From: Pyrrhosoma nymphula
Taxonomy: Eukaryota > Arthropoda > Insecta > Odonata > Coenagrionidae
DNA: 64,000 nt
Assembly (NCBI GenBank): GCA_963573305.1
Contig: OY754334.1
Location: 32,357,614 to 32,421,613, forward strand
Direction of reading: 5' to 3'
The translations under genes were made by a program, and so were the position numbers. The notes under the pieces are model-generated. The model made no database searches. It had not been told where the DNA came from and worked only from the letters and a program-made list of their open reading frames with translations. How positions within the stretch are numbered: the first letter of the stretch is position 1; each line of letters starts with the position of its first letter. Of the stretch, positions 62,101 to 64,000 are shown in pieces.

Positions 62101-63875
62101 AGATGCTTCAGCAACAGCAGCAGCAGCAACAACAACAGCAGCAGCAGATGCAAGCAGCAGGAATGCAGGGGGTCAGTATTTATTTCTTTCATTTTATGTT
62201 CACCTAATGTGTCAGTTTAAATGCAGGGTTGTACCAGCCAGGTTTAATAAATTGTACCTGAAGAAGCACTTTGATGCTGAAATGCATTGTACCTAGAATA
62301 AATTATTCAGTAGATAGAACCAAGTTTTATTATTTCAGTGAACATTAACTAAGCAAAAATTATTAAAGCATGAAGTACATGATTCAAAGGTTGATGAAAA
62401 TGCATTGTTTGTATTTATACAATTTCTACATTACTTCTTTTTATAATTTCAATTGACCCTCATACAAATTTAATTCTTAAAATAGCTTATATAATGTAGT
62501 ATAAATTTTTTAAGGGTGCAATTTTATAGCAATCACTTTAAACAATCATTTTAAACAATCATAGTATAAAATGTTCTTTAATGCCTTCTTTTGTTACTTG
62601 GGACAATGTACTCAATTTACTTTTCAAGTTAACAACTTACACCTTTACCAATAATTTTGTGTAAAAATATCTAAAAATTAAATTATCTCCTATAGCTTTT
62701 TGAAATCAAACATTACTATTGCCTTCATACTCCAATTAACAAAGATAGGATAAGCATTGTGATAAACACAATATGTGTACCTCAATAACATTTTTTTGAC
62801 TCTTTTGGTGCAGCCGAGGATGCAGATGGGTGGGGGAATGCAGATGCAGGGTGGCCCACCACCCCCTGGCATGATGGTGGGACAAGGGAATGCCGTGCAA
62901 GTTGGTCCTGGAGGAATGCAGCAACAGCAGCAGGTTGGCATGGTTGGTGGCCCCGGGCAGAATCCAATGATGACACCGCAGCAGAGCTGGTACAAGCACC
63001 AGTTTATGGCCATGCAGAGACAACAGCAAGCTCAGCAGCAGCATCAGCAGCAGCAACAGCAGGGTGGGTTCCAGCAGCCTCCAACGCCACCCTATGGTCA
63101 GCGCCCACCCAGACAGCCACACCCTGGATCAATGGCGTTTTCTCAACAACAGCAACAGCATGGTGGATTCCAACAGAGCCCTGGTGGCGGTCCTGATGGC
63201 TATGGAGGAGGCCCGCAAGGACCTCCCCAGTTTCAGGGGCAGCCCAACCCTCAGGCGGCGATGCTTTTGCAGCAGCAGCAAGCCGTTGCATCAGCTCAGC
63301 AGCAGCAGGGCCTCAAACCCACTCCCCCTCCCATGTCCCCAGGCCAGGGCATGATGGGGCCCCCAAACCCCTCTCAGGCACAGCAACAACAACAGCAGCA
63401 GTTGATGCAGCAGGTGCGATCCCCCCCTCCTATGCTCTCCCAAGCAGTGCGTTCGCCCCAGCCAAATCCATCCCCGCGAGGGGCCGGTGGGGGTATGGTA
63501 GTTGGACAAAGCCAGGGCGGCATGATACCCTCCCCTCGAAACCAGCCTATCCCCTCCCCTCGGTCCCAACCTGTACCTTCACCCCACCACCATACCCCTA
63601 CACCAACCCATTCACCTCATCCTGGCATGCCTGCCCCAGGCAGTGGACCCGACAGTGGGGGACTGGGAAGTAGTGAAATGATGCTTTCCCAGTTGGGTGG
63701 TGGTGGACACGGTGGGGGTGGAGGTGGTGTTGTTGGAATGCCACATCAGTCCCCAGCTGGCCCAGGTCAATTAGGCTTGGGTGGACCTGGTCCTGGGCCT
63801 GGTGTAGGTGGTGAGTCCGATATGACTCCAATGACTCCTCAGGACCAACTGTCCAAATTTGTTGAACAATTGTAG
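12556..63875 (+). CDS. nej: CBP/p300 histone acetyltransferase, partial (21 exons)
   Basis: This is the transcriptional coactivator that acetylates histone H3K18/K27, H4 and many transcription factors in the nucleus. Twenty-one exons (listed separately) splice in phase at GT-AG sites and give 6,232 nt: one base finishing a split codon, 2,076 codons and a TAG stop. Domain order in the partial protein, by residue: KIX second part 1-60, poly-Gln 70-128, low-complexity linker to about 600, bromodomain about 607-720, RING/PHD about 730-850, HAT about 851-1230, ZZ about 1245-1295, TAZ2 about 1308-1390, NCBD about 1625-1670, Gln/Pro tail to 2076. The order matches animal CBP/p300, and catalytic and acetyl-lysine-binding residues are intact, so the gene looks functional. 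TAZ1, the first KIX helix and the promoter are upstream of the window. The gene therefore exceeds 64 kb, with introns up to 11.3 kb inside the window. Exon calls come from reading frames, splice consensus and family knowledge, not from transcripts. Confidence 0.97.
12674..13914 (+). other. nej intron, no other feature
   Basis: This is an AT-rich intron of 1.24 kb. No transposon termini or open frames of interest were seen. Confidence 0.7.
13915..14293 (+). CDS. nej: nej exon: end of KIX and poly-glutamine tract
   Basis: The exon runs from TTACAG|TCTGAG to CCTG|GTAGGT. It begins SEYYHLLAEKIYKIQKELEE, the last KIX helix, followed by a basic KR/QKRK stretch. Then come 59 consecutive glutamines (14005-14181) coded by mixed CAG and CAA, and a Gly/Pro/Val-rich linker. 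It ends in phase 1 and joins the next exon as P-G-M-S-H. Poly-Gln after KIX is a low-complexity feature whose length would be expected to vary between individuals. Confidence 0.95.
15092..15664. mobile_element. hAT-type MITE with GTAATTTTC repeats
   Basis: The ends TAGAGATGGG and CCCATCTCTA are perfect inverted repeats, flanked by the 8-bp duplication AGGAGAAT (15084-15091 and 15665-15672). Near both ends the sequence is built from alternating units such as GAAAATTACCGTAATTTT and GGTAAATTACCACGTGGTAA, which can form nested hairpins. It is 573 bp and non-coding. Confidence 0.92.
16959..17186 (-). mobile_element. Solo LTR with 5-bp target duplication
   Basis: The segment begins TGTTATGT and ends ACATAACA (8-bp inverted termini with TG...CA). 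It is flanked by TGGTG at 16954-16958 and 17187-17191. It is 228 bp and much more GC-rich than its surroundings. Minus orientation is preferred because that strand carries an AATAAA signal (GATAATAAACGCTTG) in the expected place. No internal retroelement sequence remains, so it probably arose by LTR-LTR recombination. Confidence 0.82.
17852..18459. mobile_element. piggyBac-like non-autonomous element at TTAA
   Basis: TTAA at 17848-17851 and 18460-18463 flanks a 608-bp segment that starts CCCTTAG and ends CTTAAGGG, matching inverted CCCTTA ends. Close to the left end lies the palindrome ACGTACATGTACGT. No transposase frame remains. Confidence 0.75.
19106..19258. mobile_element. Short TTAA-flanked MITE
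   Basis: TTAA at 19102-19105 and 19259-19262 flanks CACATTCAGCGCGG...TGAATGTG, inverted 8-bp ends CACATTCA. The 153-bp interior has a small palindrome around CCGAACGGCGGGACC. It ends about 140 bp before the splice acceptor of the exon at 19396. Confidence 0.65.
19396..20333 (+). CDS. nej: nej exon: low-complexity linker (Ala, Gly/Lys, Ser/Gln)
   Basis: The exon runs from TTTACAG|GAATGAGT to CATGGG|GTAATT. It encodes about 313 residues of disordered linker between KIX and the bromodomain. It contains a poly-Ala run near 19486-19527, a G-G-K repeat near 19663-19712, then Ser/Thr/Pro- and Gln-rich sequence. The region is poorly conserved in CBP proteins. It is assigned because the frame stays open for the whole exon and joins both neighbours in phase. 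The open frame continues past the donor to 20459, so retention of this intron would give a truncated protein. Confidence 0.9.
20603..20837 (+). CDS. nej: nej exon: acidic/lysine linker before bromodomain
   Basis: The exon runs from GGAACACAG|GGTGAT, with a weak pyrimidine tract, to GTGAAAG|GTAAAA. The product is rich in Lys/Glu with repeated IKPE, IKLE, IKTEP motifs. The IKTEP-type motif resembles the sumoylation consensus (psi-K-x-E) used in the CBP/p300 regulatory segment just upstream of the bromodomain. Function is inferred from position and motif. It ends in phase 1 and splices to 21770. Confidence 0.9.
21414..21445 (-). ncRNA. Hammerhead-ribozyme-like core, inverted copy
   Basis: This is the mirror copy of the core at 21587-21618, with ATC in place of GTC as the possible cleavage triplet. 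AUC is also an allowed NUH triplet. The same stem II is present. Confidence 0.4.
21587..21618 (+). ncRNA. Hammerhead-ribozyme-like core
   Basis: CTGAAGA fits the invariant CUGANGA box. GGAT and ATCC form a short stem II around an A-rich loop. GAAAC then GTC fits the GAAA box and the NUH cleavage triplet. Stem III would be only 2 bp with no loop, so on its own it is likely weak or inactive. Similar motifs with minimal stem III are known in Penelope-like and retrozyme repeats. Confidence 0.45.
21770..21919 (+). CDS. nej: nej exon: KEEP-motif linker
   Basis: The acceptor TCTTTAG precedes 21770 and the donor GTAAGT follows 21919. It reads EERTPIKEEPVTPMSASSAS and ends in a basic EKKKKC stretch that leads into the bromodomain, as KKIFKPEEL does in vertebrate CBP. 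The IKEEP motif is a further candidate sumoylation site. It joins the bromodomain exon across a 6.5-kb intron in phase 1. Confidence 0.92.
24419..25369 (+). mobile_element. Rearranged Ty3/gypsy element with inverted LTRs
   Basis: CATAC at 24414-24418 and 25370-25374 is a perfect 5-bp target duplication. The left LTR (24419-24707) starts TGTTGTATTGTC and carries a TATA box (TAATATAAAAGG, near 24555). It has a poly(A) signal AATAAA near 24651 and ends CACTACA just before a primer-binding-site-like TGGTGGCAGCGGTGGG. The right end (about 25225-25369) is the first 145 bp of the same LTR in inverted orientation. Between them lie leader sequence and a fragment of reverse transcriptase/RNase H (25000-25223). 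Most of gag and pol is missing, so it is a defective copy. Confidence 0.85.
24985..25223 (+). pseudogene. Ty3/gypsy RNase H fragment
   Basis: The frame reads SLTETEQRYAQIEKEALALT and WACEKFTIYIQGSPFILRMG, then LVPLLSTKPLSDLSVRLQRF and LLGYHYTIEHVPCK. This is the RT-to-RNase H connection typical of Ty3/gypsy pol (EQRYAQIEKEALA; GH/DHKPL; RLQRF). It lacks the palm domain upstream and integrase downstream and ends at the inverted LTR. Confidence 0.85.
26693..26757 (+). repeat. Short tandem repeat
   Basis: About three copies of an A-rich unit of roughly 20-24 bp (AACTTAGAAAACATAGAAAA) lie in direct order. Confidence 0.75.
27920..28060 (-). repeat. 5S-rRNA-derived sequence (SINE or pseudogene)
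   Basis: On the minus strand, from about 28059 down, the sequence reads CCACGTTGAAACACTGGTTC, TCGTCACATCACCGAAGTTA and AGCAATGTTGGGCCCGG. These correspond to the eukaryotic 5S rRNA blocks ACGTTGAA, CCGGTTCTCGTC, GATCACCGAAGTTAAGCAA and GTTGGGC. A weaker TTGGATGGGTGGCC block (27970-27983) matches the next part of 5S. The rest of a 5S gene is not recognisable and the match is diverged, so this is not a functional gene. GC-rich sequence with CCACC..CCAACC repeats adjoins it (27800-27960). Confidence 0.7.
28444..28733 (+). CDS. nej: nej exon: bromodomain
   Basis: The exon runs from CTTATAG|TATTCAAG to ACAAAG|GTAAAT. It encodes nearly the whole acetyl-lysine reader: FKPDELRQALMPTLE (helix Z), the LPF shelf in SLPFRQPVDP, IPDYFDIIKKPMDL in the ZA loop, and the acetyl-lysine-contacting Asn in AWLYNRKTSRVY. 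All hallmark residues are present. The first base pair of residues completes a codon begun at 21919. Confidence 0.98.
28817..28974 (+). CDS. nej: nej exon: end of bromodomain, start of RING
   Basis: The acceptor TTTTTCAG precedes 28817 and the donor GTAAGG follows 28974, with phase 2. It encodes LSEVFETEIDPVMQTLGYCC, the last bromodomain helix, then RKYTFNPQVLCCYGKQLCTI and DAKYYSYQN, the opening of the CBP-type discontinuous RING. It is followed by an 11.3-kb intron, the longest complete one in the window. Confidence 0.97.
29055..29382. mobile_element. pogo/Tigger-type MITE
   Basis: The ends CAGGCAGTCCCCGAGTTACG and (reversed) CAGGTAGTCCTGAGTTACGT are inverted, with TA after the right end and TG before the left. 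Subterminal repeats of GACTTACGTAAAT occur at both sides. It is 328 bp and non-coding. The end of another member of the same family lies near 52560-52633. Confidence 0.85.
31505..31679 (-). mobile_element. hAT-type terminus (single end)
   Basis: On the minus strand the sequence starts CAGTGGTTCCCAAACTTTGA, a terminus widespread in hAT-superfamily repeats. No matching second end is seen, so only one edge is defined and the far boundary given is approximate. Confidence 0.55.
35796..35881. repeat. Hairpin repeat with 22-bp arms
   Basis: CTTTTGGGTTATCTCCACAT faces CATGTGGTGAAAGCCCAAAAG in inverted order (arms about 22 bp, three or four mismatches). The spacer is about 42 bp. The minus-strand wording resembles the fold-back family with hammerhead-like loops, but the catalytic boxes are not intact (CTGAGAA rather than CTGANGA). 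Confidence 0.65.
40265..40345 (+). CDS. nej: nej exon: RING/PHD middle
   Basis: This short exon of 81 nt reads (R)YTFCQKCFNDIPGDSVTLGE and then DPTQTQ. The donor is GTAAGT. The start at 40265 is chosen because joining AG from 28974 restores the universally conserved YQNRY sequence. The AG used here (40263-40264) has a poor pyrimidine tract. A much stronger acceptor, CTTTTCAG ending at 40234, lies 30 nt upstream in the same open frame; see the findings. Confidence 0.9.
40744..40878 (+). CDS. nej: nej exon: PHD finger part
   Basis: The exon runs from CATTTCAG|GGCTATT to CAGGG|GTGAGT, entering and leaving in phase 2. It encodes AIKKEQFVELKNDNLELEPF and VECQDCGRKLHQICVLHLDN, with zinc-binding Cys/His of the PHD finger, ending IWPQG. 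The next exon supplies FVCDNC, which completes the zinc site. Confidence 0.97.
41170..41508 (-). pseudogene. piggyBac transposase fragment
   Basis: The minus-strand frame reads FFSVDLTKFIMDETNNDYKY, HWKDTDDKEMFCFIAVTLLM and MKKLSHNEYWSKDSLIRTIT, then LDRYQNLLPLLYFCDN. This is the N-terminal part of the DDE_Tnp_1_7 (piggyBac) domain. The catalytic Asp region is missing because the frame ends at the element's left part, so it is a decayed fragment. Confidence 0.85.
42360..42510 (+). pseudogene. Possible Helitron helicase fragment
   Basis: The frame contains EDHLSVHLENGQRVYYNECN and LQDRLQTSQMTTLIVFFRLC. This resembles the stretch of Helitron Rep/helicase proteins with VHLxNxQxVYF followed by a TTLxxFFxLC motif. 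The likeness rests on one short region, and the rest of the open frame to 42709 is not recognised. Confidence 0.45.
44240..44455 (+). CDS. nej: nej exon: PHD end and start of HAT
   Basis: The exon runs from CTTTACAG|ATTTGT to ACCAA|GTAAGT. It reads FVCDNCLKKK (last PHD cysteines), then NKFTAKRLPTTKLGLYIENR, VNNFLKKKEAGAGEV and the HAT N-lobe strand VRVVSSSDKIVEVK-like sequence. EAGAGEV is the insect-type wording of this stretch. The preceding intron contains a piggyBac insertion that leaves the splice sites intact. Confidence 0.97.
44792..45052 (+). CDS. nej: nej exon: HAT core, acetyl-CoA binding
   Basis: The acceptor TTTTTCAG precedes 44792 and the donor GTAAGT follows 45052. It contains ALFAFEDIDGTDVCFFGMHV, QEYGSECPCPN, RRVYIAYLDSVHFFRP and RTAVYHEILLGYL. 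The residues equivalent to human p300 Leu1398 and Ser1400 (in YLDSVHFF) and to Arg1410, Thr1411 and Tyr1414 (in RTAVYHE) are conserved; in p300 these line the acetyl-CoA and lysine pocket. Confidence 0.98.
45053..45541 (+). other. nej intron, no other feature
   Basis: A 489-bp AT-rich intron with no repeats or frames of note. Confidence 0.75.
45542..45707 (+). CDS. nej: nej exon: HAT catalytic residues
   Basis: The exon runs from TTTCTAG|GTATAC to TACAAG|GTTTGT. It reads YTMAHIWACPPSEGDDYIFH, CHPPEQKIPKPKRLQEWYKK and MLDKGIIERIVLDYK. The Trp codon at 45561-45563 matches p300 Trp1436. The Tyr codon at 45654-45656 matches p300 Tyr1467, the residue proposed as general acid. Both are intact, which argues for an active enzyme. 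Confidence 0.98.
45708..48659 (+). other. nej intron, mostly one transposon
   Basis: A 2.95-kb intron, of which 45903-48230 is a pogo-like element. The flanking parts are AT-rich and featureless. Confidence 0.8.
45903..48230. mobile_element. pogo-like element with unknown interior
   Basis: The ends CAGTAAGTCCTTGACATATG and (reversed) CAGTAAGTCCTTGACTTACG are 16-bp perfect inverted repeats flanked by TA (45901-45902 and 48231-48232). Subterminal TTCGTAAGT blocks occur at both ends. The 2.3-kb interior contains a CGGCCCATAAGACGCACTTT block near 46002, which looks like a nested repeat, and three copies of an ACTAGTGGAAGCCACCT motif. No transposase could be recognised on either strand. Confidence 0.82.
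48660..48836 (+). CDS. nej: nej exon: HAT and start of autoinhibitory loop
   Basis: The exon runs from CATTAG|GACATC to AATGCT|GTAAGC, 59 codons in phase 0. It reads DILKQAMEDKLSSAAELPYF, EGDFWPNVLEESIKELDQEE, then a Glu/Lys and Ala-rich run where the HAT autoinhibitory loop begins. It splices over 5.3 kb, across a degraded pogo-like element, to 54159. Confidence 0.97.
52560..52633 (-). mobile_element. Single end of a pogo-type MITE
   Basis: On the minus strand the sequence reads CCGGCAGTCCCCGAGTTATG, then GTAAGCCTCGACTTATG. It matches the left end of 29055-29382 (CAGGCAGTCCCCGAGTTACG, then GACTTACGTAAAT). TA follows the end. The other end is not identified. A short minus-strand frame (MPKRTVTAKQREAKFRQHGF, near 52430) inside the same area is unassigned. 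Confidence 0.6.
53172..53468 (-). pseudogene. N-terminal fragment of pogo-type transposase
   Basis: It begins MAGKQKLLDLKTKIQIINEC and continues GTRFVISSSTLITILKNKEK, a CENP-B/psq-like helix-turn-helix. A second basic segment (EHSQLESALFSWFCL) matches the start of the Tc5-type HTH. The frame stops before any nuclease motif. The start codon lies about 370 bp inside the right TIR, as expected for the 5' end of such an element. Confidence 0.75.
54159..54419 (+). CDS. nej: nej exon: lysine-rich autoinhibitory loop and HAT C-part
   Basis: The exon runs from AATCTCAG|AAGAAG to CTTGCT|GTGAGT, 87 codons. The first half is highly basic (GKKKGMKKAKKSNKSK, then RKNSKKSN). This is the loop whose autoacetylation activates CBP/p300. 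The second half, DLSAKIFATMEKHKEVFFVI and RLHSAQSAASLA, is HAT core. The segment ITNMELCELQEDSDPGTDG before the lysines is an acidic insert without a vertebrate counterpart that I recognise. Confidence 0.95.
54420..55420 (+). other. nej intron, no other feature
   Basis: A 1.0-kb AT-rich intron in which no element was recognised. Confidence 0.75.
55421..55651 (+). CDS. nej: nej exon: HAT C-terminus and ZZ finger start
   Basis: The exon runs from TATTTCAG|CCCATT to TGTGAT|GTAAGT, 77 codons. It contains PIQDPDPFINCDLMDGRDAF, EFSSLRRAKYSSMSMLYELH, then RFVYTCNSCKTHVETRYHCT with the first zinc ligands of the ZZ domain. Confidence 0.98.
55904..56023 (+). CDS. nej: nej exon: ZZ finger end
   Basis: The exon runs from CATTCTCAG|GACTTT to CCACAG|GTAAGT, 40 codons. 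DFDLCVNCYEKDGHPHKMEK completes the cross-brace zinc site (CxxC and H-x-H), followed by LGLDLDDGSSPADQKQANPQ, the linker to TAZ2. The ZZ domain in this family binds the histone H3 tail. Confidence 0.98.
56131..56337 (+). CDS. nej: nej exon: TAZ2 zinc domain, main part
   Basis: The exon runs from TTGTCTAG|GAGGCA to TGTCAG|GTAATT, 69 codons. It reads EARKLSIQRCIQSLVHACQC, RDANCRLQSCQKMKRVVQHT, KICKRKTNGGCPICKQLIAL and CCYHAKHCQ. The HCCC-type zinc ligands of TAZ2 are all present. TAZ2 binds activation domains such as those of p53 and STAT proteins. There is no in-frame ATG at the exon start, so simple ORF finders miss this exon. Confidence 0.98.
56338..56730 (+). other. nej intron, no other feature
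   Basis: A 393-bp AT-rich intron inside the TAZ2 coding region, with no repeats of note. Confidence 0.75.
56731..57132 (+). CDS. nej: nej exon: TAZ2 end and Gly/Pro linker
   Basis: The exon runs from CATTTTAG|GAAACC to AAACAG|GTGAGT, 134 codons. ETKCPVPFCSNIKHKLKQQQ and LQQRLQQAQLLRRRMA give the last TAZ2 zinc ligands and the long final helix. The rest is a collagen-like Gly/Ala/Pro-rich linker (repeats of GAPG near 56870-56960), ending VLQVVKQ. Confidence 0.97.
59081..59190. repeat. Hairpin of 40-bp arms
   Basis: ATTCATGGAATGAGAATACT, followed by TGGTTGTTCCACATAAAAT, is repeated as its complement at 59148-59190 with about one mismatch. The centre holds a further inverted copy, GGTTGTTCCACA...TGTGGAACAACC (59102-59129). 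The same 12-bp word ATCCACTTGTAA lies just outside on both sides (near 59034 and 59189). Confidence 0.88.
59651..60094 (-). mobile_element. Truncated copy of the 50203-53839 element
   Basis: Sequence from TTTGTATTTTAGTTTTCAGA to the terminus TGGGGCTTCTACTG, followed by TA, parallels 53423-53839 with only scattered differences. This includes the GAATATGGGCATGCCGTGAA block. The copy is cut off at 59651, within the transposase start region. Confidence 0.85.
60472..60582. repeat. Fold-back repeat enclosing a hammerhead-like core
   Basis: TAAGAACTATGACGATGCAA (60472 on) faces TCCATCGTCATTGTTCTTA in inverted order, with CCACAGA/TCTGTGG continuing the arms. The adjoining 60576-60624 sequence is the same as window positions 1-48, so the repeat family has at least two copies here. 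Confidence 0.75.
60518..60550 (-). ncRNA. Hammerhead-ribozyme-like core
   Basis: On the minus strand: CTGATGA, a stem II of GATGC/GCATC with loop AGA, GAAA, a stem III of ACC/GGT with a 2-nt loop, and then GTC. This satisfies CUGANGA - stem II - GAAA - stem III - GUC exactly. Outside the core, CCACAGA and TCTGTGG can pair as distal stem I, but the junction-proximal part is poorly paired. It probably belongs to a decayed retrozyme- or Penelope-like repeat. Confidence 0.6.
61102..61274 (+). CDS. nej: nej exon: linker before NCBD
   Basis: The exon runs from TTCACTAG|GTCCAG to TCAAG|GTAAAC, phase 2 out. It reads VQEEAARQQ, YGKVNPPIGVVSPVMPPPQ and ILPSLDQWNS. It matches the position and the VxxEAARQ opening of the family's linker. 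It follows a 4-kb intron holding repeat fragments. Confidence 0.93.
61275..61699 (+). other. nej intron, no other feature
   Basis: A 425-bp AT-rich intron. No elements were seen. Confidence 0.75.
61700..62171 (+). CDS. nej: nej exon: NCBD (IBiD) coactivator-binding domain
   Basis: The exon runs from TTTTTAG|GTTTCC to CAGGG|GTCAGT. The NCBD is ALQKQALHQLLYTLKKPNTP then EQQNQILQILKKNPQLMAAF and LKQR, with both amphipathic helix motifs. It folds on binding nuclear-receptor coactivators and IRF-type partners. Poly-Gln interrupted by Met and Ala follows. The frame stays open after the donor as far as 62207, so failure to splice would add only about twelve residues. Confidence 0.96.
62172..62813 (+). 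other. Last nej intron
   Basis: A 642-bp intron. Near its start (62258-62285) lies a relic CTGAAGA - AGCA/TGCT stem - GAAAT block similar to the hammerhead-like repeats elsewhere. The rest is AT-rich. Confidence 0.7.
62814..63875 (+). CDS. nej: nej last exon: Gln/Pro/Gly-rich tail and stop
   Basis: The acceptor TTGGTGCAG precedes 62814 and a TAG stop occupies 63873-63875; 353 residues. It is a low-complexity tail rich in Gln, Pro, Gly and Ser-Pro-Arg repeats (RSPPPML, RSPQPNPSPR, then PSPRNQPIPSPRSQPVPSPH). The last residues MTPMTPQDQLSKFVEQL resemble the short conserved C-terminal motif of CBP (PQDxLxKFVExL), which supports the stop. Base composition is GC-rich compared with the introns. 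Confidence 0.96.
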   Translation, partial: PRMQMGGGMQMQGGPPPPGMMVGQGNAVQVGPGGMQQQQQVGMVGGPGQNPMMTPQQSWYKHQFMAMQRQQQAQQQHQQQQQQGGFQQPPTPPYGQRPPRQPHPGSMAFSQQQQQHGGFQQSPGGGPDGYGGGPQGPPQFQGQPNPQAAMLLQQQQAVASAQQQQGLKPTPPPMSPGQGMMGPPNPSQAQQQQQQQLMQQVRSPPPMLSQAVRSPQPNPSPRGAGGGMVVGQSQGGMIPSPRNQPIPSPRSQPVPSPHHHTPTPTHSPHPGMPAPGSGPDSGGLGSSEMMLSQLGGGGHGGGGGGVVGMPHQSPAGPGQLGLGGPGPGPGVGGESDMTPMTPQDQLSKFVEQL

Positions 63876-64000
63876 TACCCGCCATATTGTAAGAATTGAA
63901 AGCTGACCATCATTTTGTATTTAAAACAAATTGTGTTCAGGTGCATCACTCCAACATCCATTCAAGAATGTGCGCTGATATTGAGGATTCAATTTTTATT
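63876..64000 (+). other. nej: Start of nej 3' UTR
   Basis: This is non-coding, AT-rich sequence after the TAG stop. No AATAAA or ATTAAA signal is visible before the window ends, so the cleavage site lies beyond it. Confidence 0.75.

Noticed and set aside
1..64000. tRNA genes, CRISPR arrays, bacterial-type operons
   Set aside because: None seen; the composition, introns and repeats fit an animal genome.

Overview
The window is animal genomic DNA, AT-rich and full of mobile-element remains, and almost certainly from an insect. It carries the 3' three-quarters of one host gene on the + strand: the CBP/p300 histone acetyltransferase (nejire in flies, CREBBP/EP300 in vertebrates). Twenty-one coding exons run from 12556 to 63875. 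All of them join in phase through GT-AG introns and give 2,076 codons plus a TAG stop. The wording of the catalytic region and of the autoinhibitory loop (runs such as DKLSSAAELPYFEGDFWP and KKAKKSNKSK) follows the insect CBP pattern more closely than the vertebrate one. The insect order cannot be told from the window.

Layout: 1-12555 is the 3' part of a very long intron. Exons 12556-12673 and 13915-14293 finish the KIX domain and lead into a 59-residue glutamine run. Exons from 19396 to 21919 encode a low-complexity linker (Ala, Gly/Lys, Ser/Pro/Gln) and an acidic segment with KxEP-type motifs. Exons 28444-28974 hold the bromodomain and the start of the RING. Exons 40265-40878 hold the RING/PHD. 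Exons 44240-54419 hold the acetyltransferase domain with its basic autoinhibitory loop. Exons 55421-56023 hold the end of the HAT and the ZZ finger, and 56131 to about 56850 holds TAZ2. Exons 61102-62171 contain the NCBD (IBiD) helix bundle. Exon 62814-63875 is a Gln/Pro/Gly-rich tail, followed by the start of the 3' UTR. The N-terminus (TAZ1, first KIX helix, promoter) lies upstream of the window.

The introns are a TE graveyard with well-preserved termini. There are several pogo/Tigger-type elements with CAG...CTG termini and TA target sites, one keeping a nearly full but broken transposase on the minus strand (2009-4535). There are a piggyBac element and two smaller elements at TTAA sites, two hAT MITEs with perfect 8-bp target duplications, and a Harbinger-like MITE. 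There is a solo LTR with a perfect 5-bp duplication, and a probable second solo LTR that has been invaded by a rearranged Ty3/gypsy element with inverted LTRs. A 5S-rRNA-derived stretch and several fold-back repeats complete the set.

The most unusual signals are four. (1) Fold-back repeats whose loops carry the conserved core of hammerhead ribozymes. (2) A strong alternative 3' splice site that would add ten residues in the CBP RING region. (3) The inverted-LTR retroelement flanked by a clean target duplication. (4) A second, truncated copy of the pogo-like element found at 50203-53839. No bacterial-type features, CRISPR arrays, tRNA genes or second host protein gene were found.
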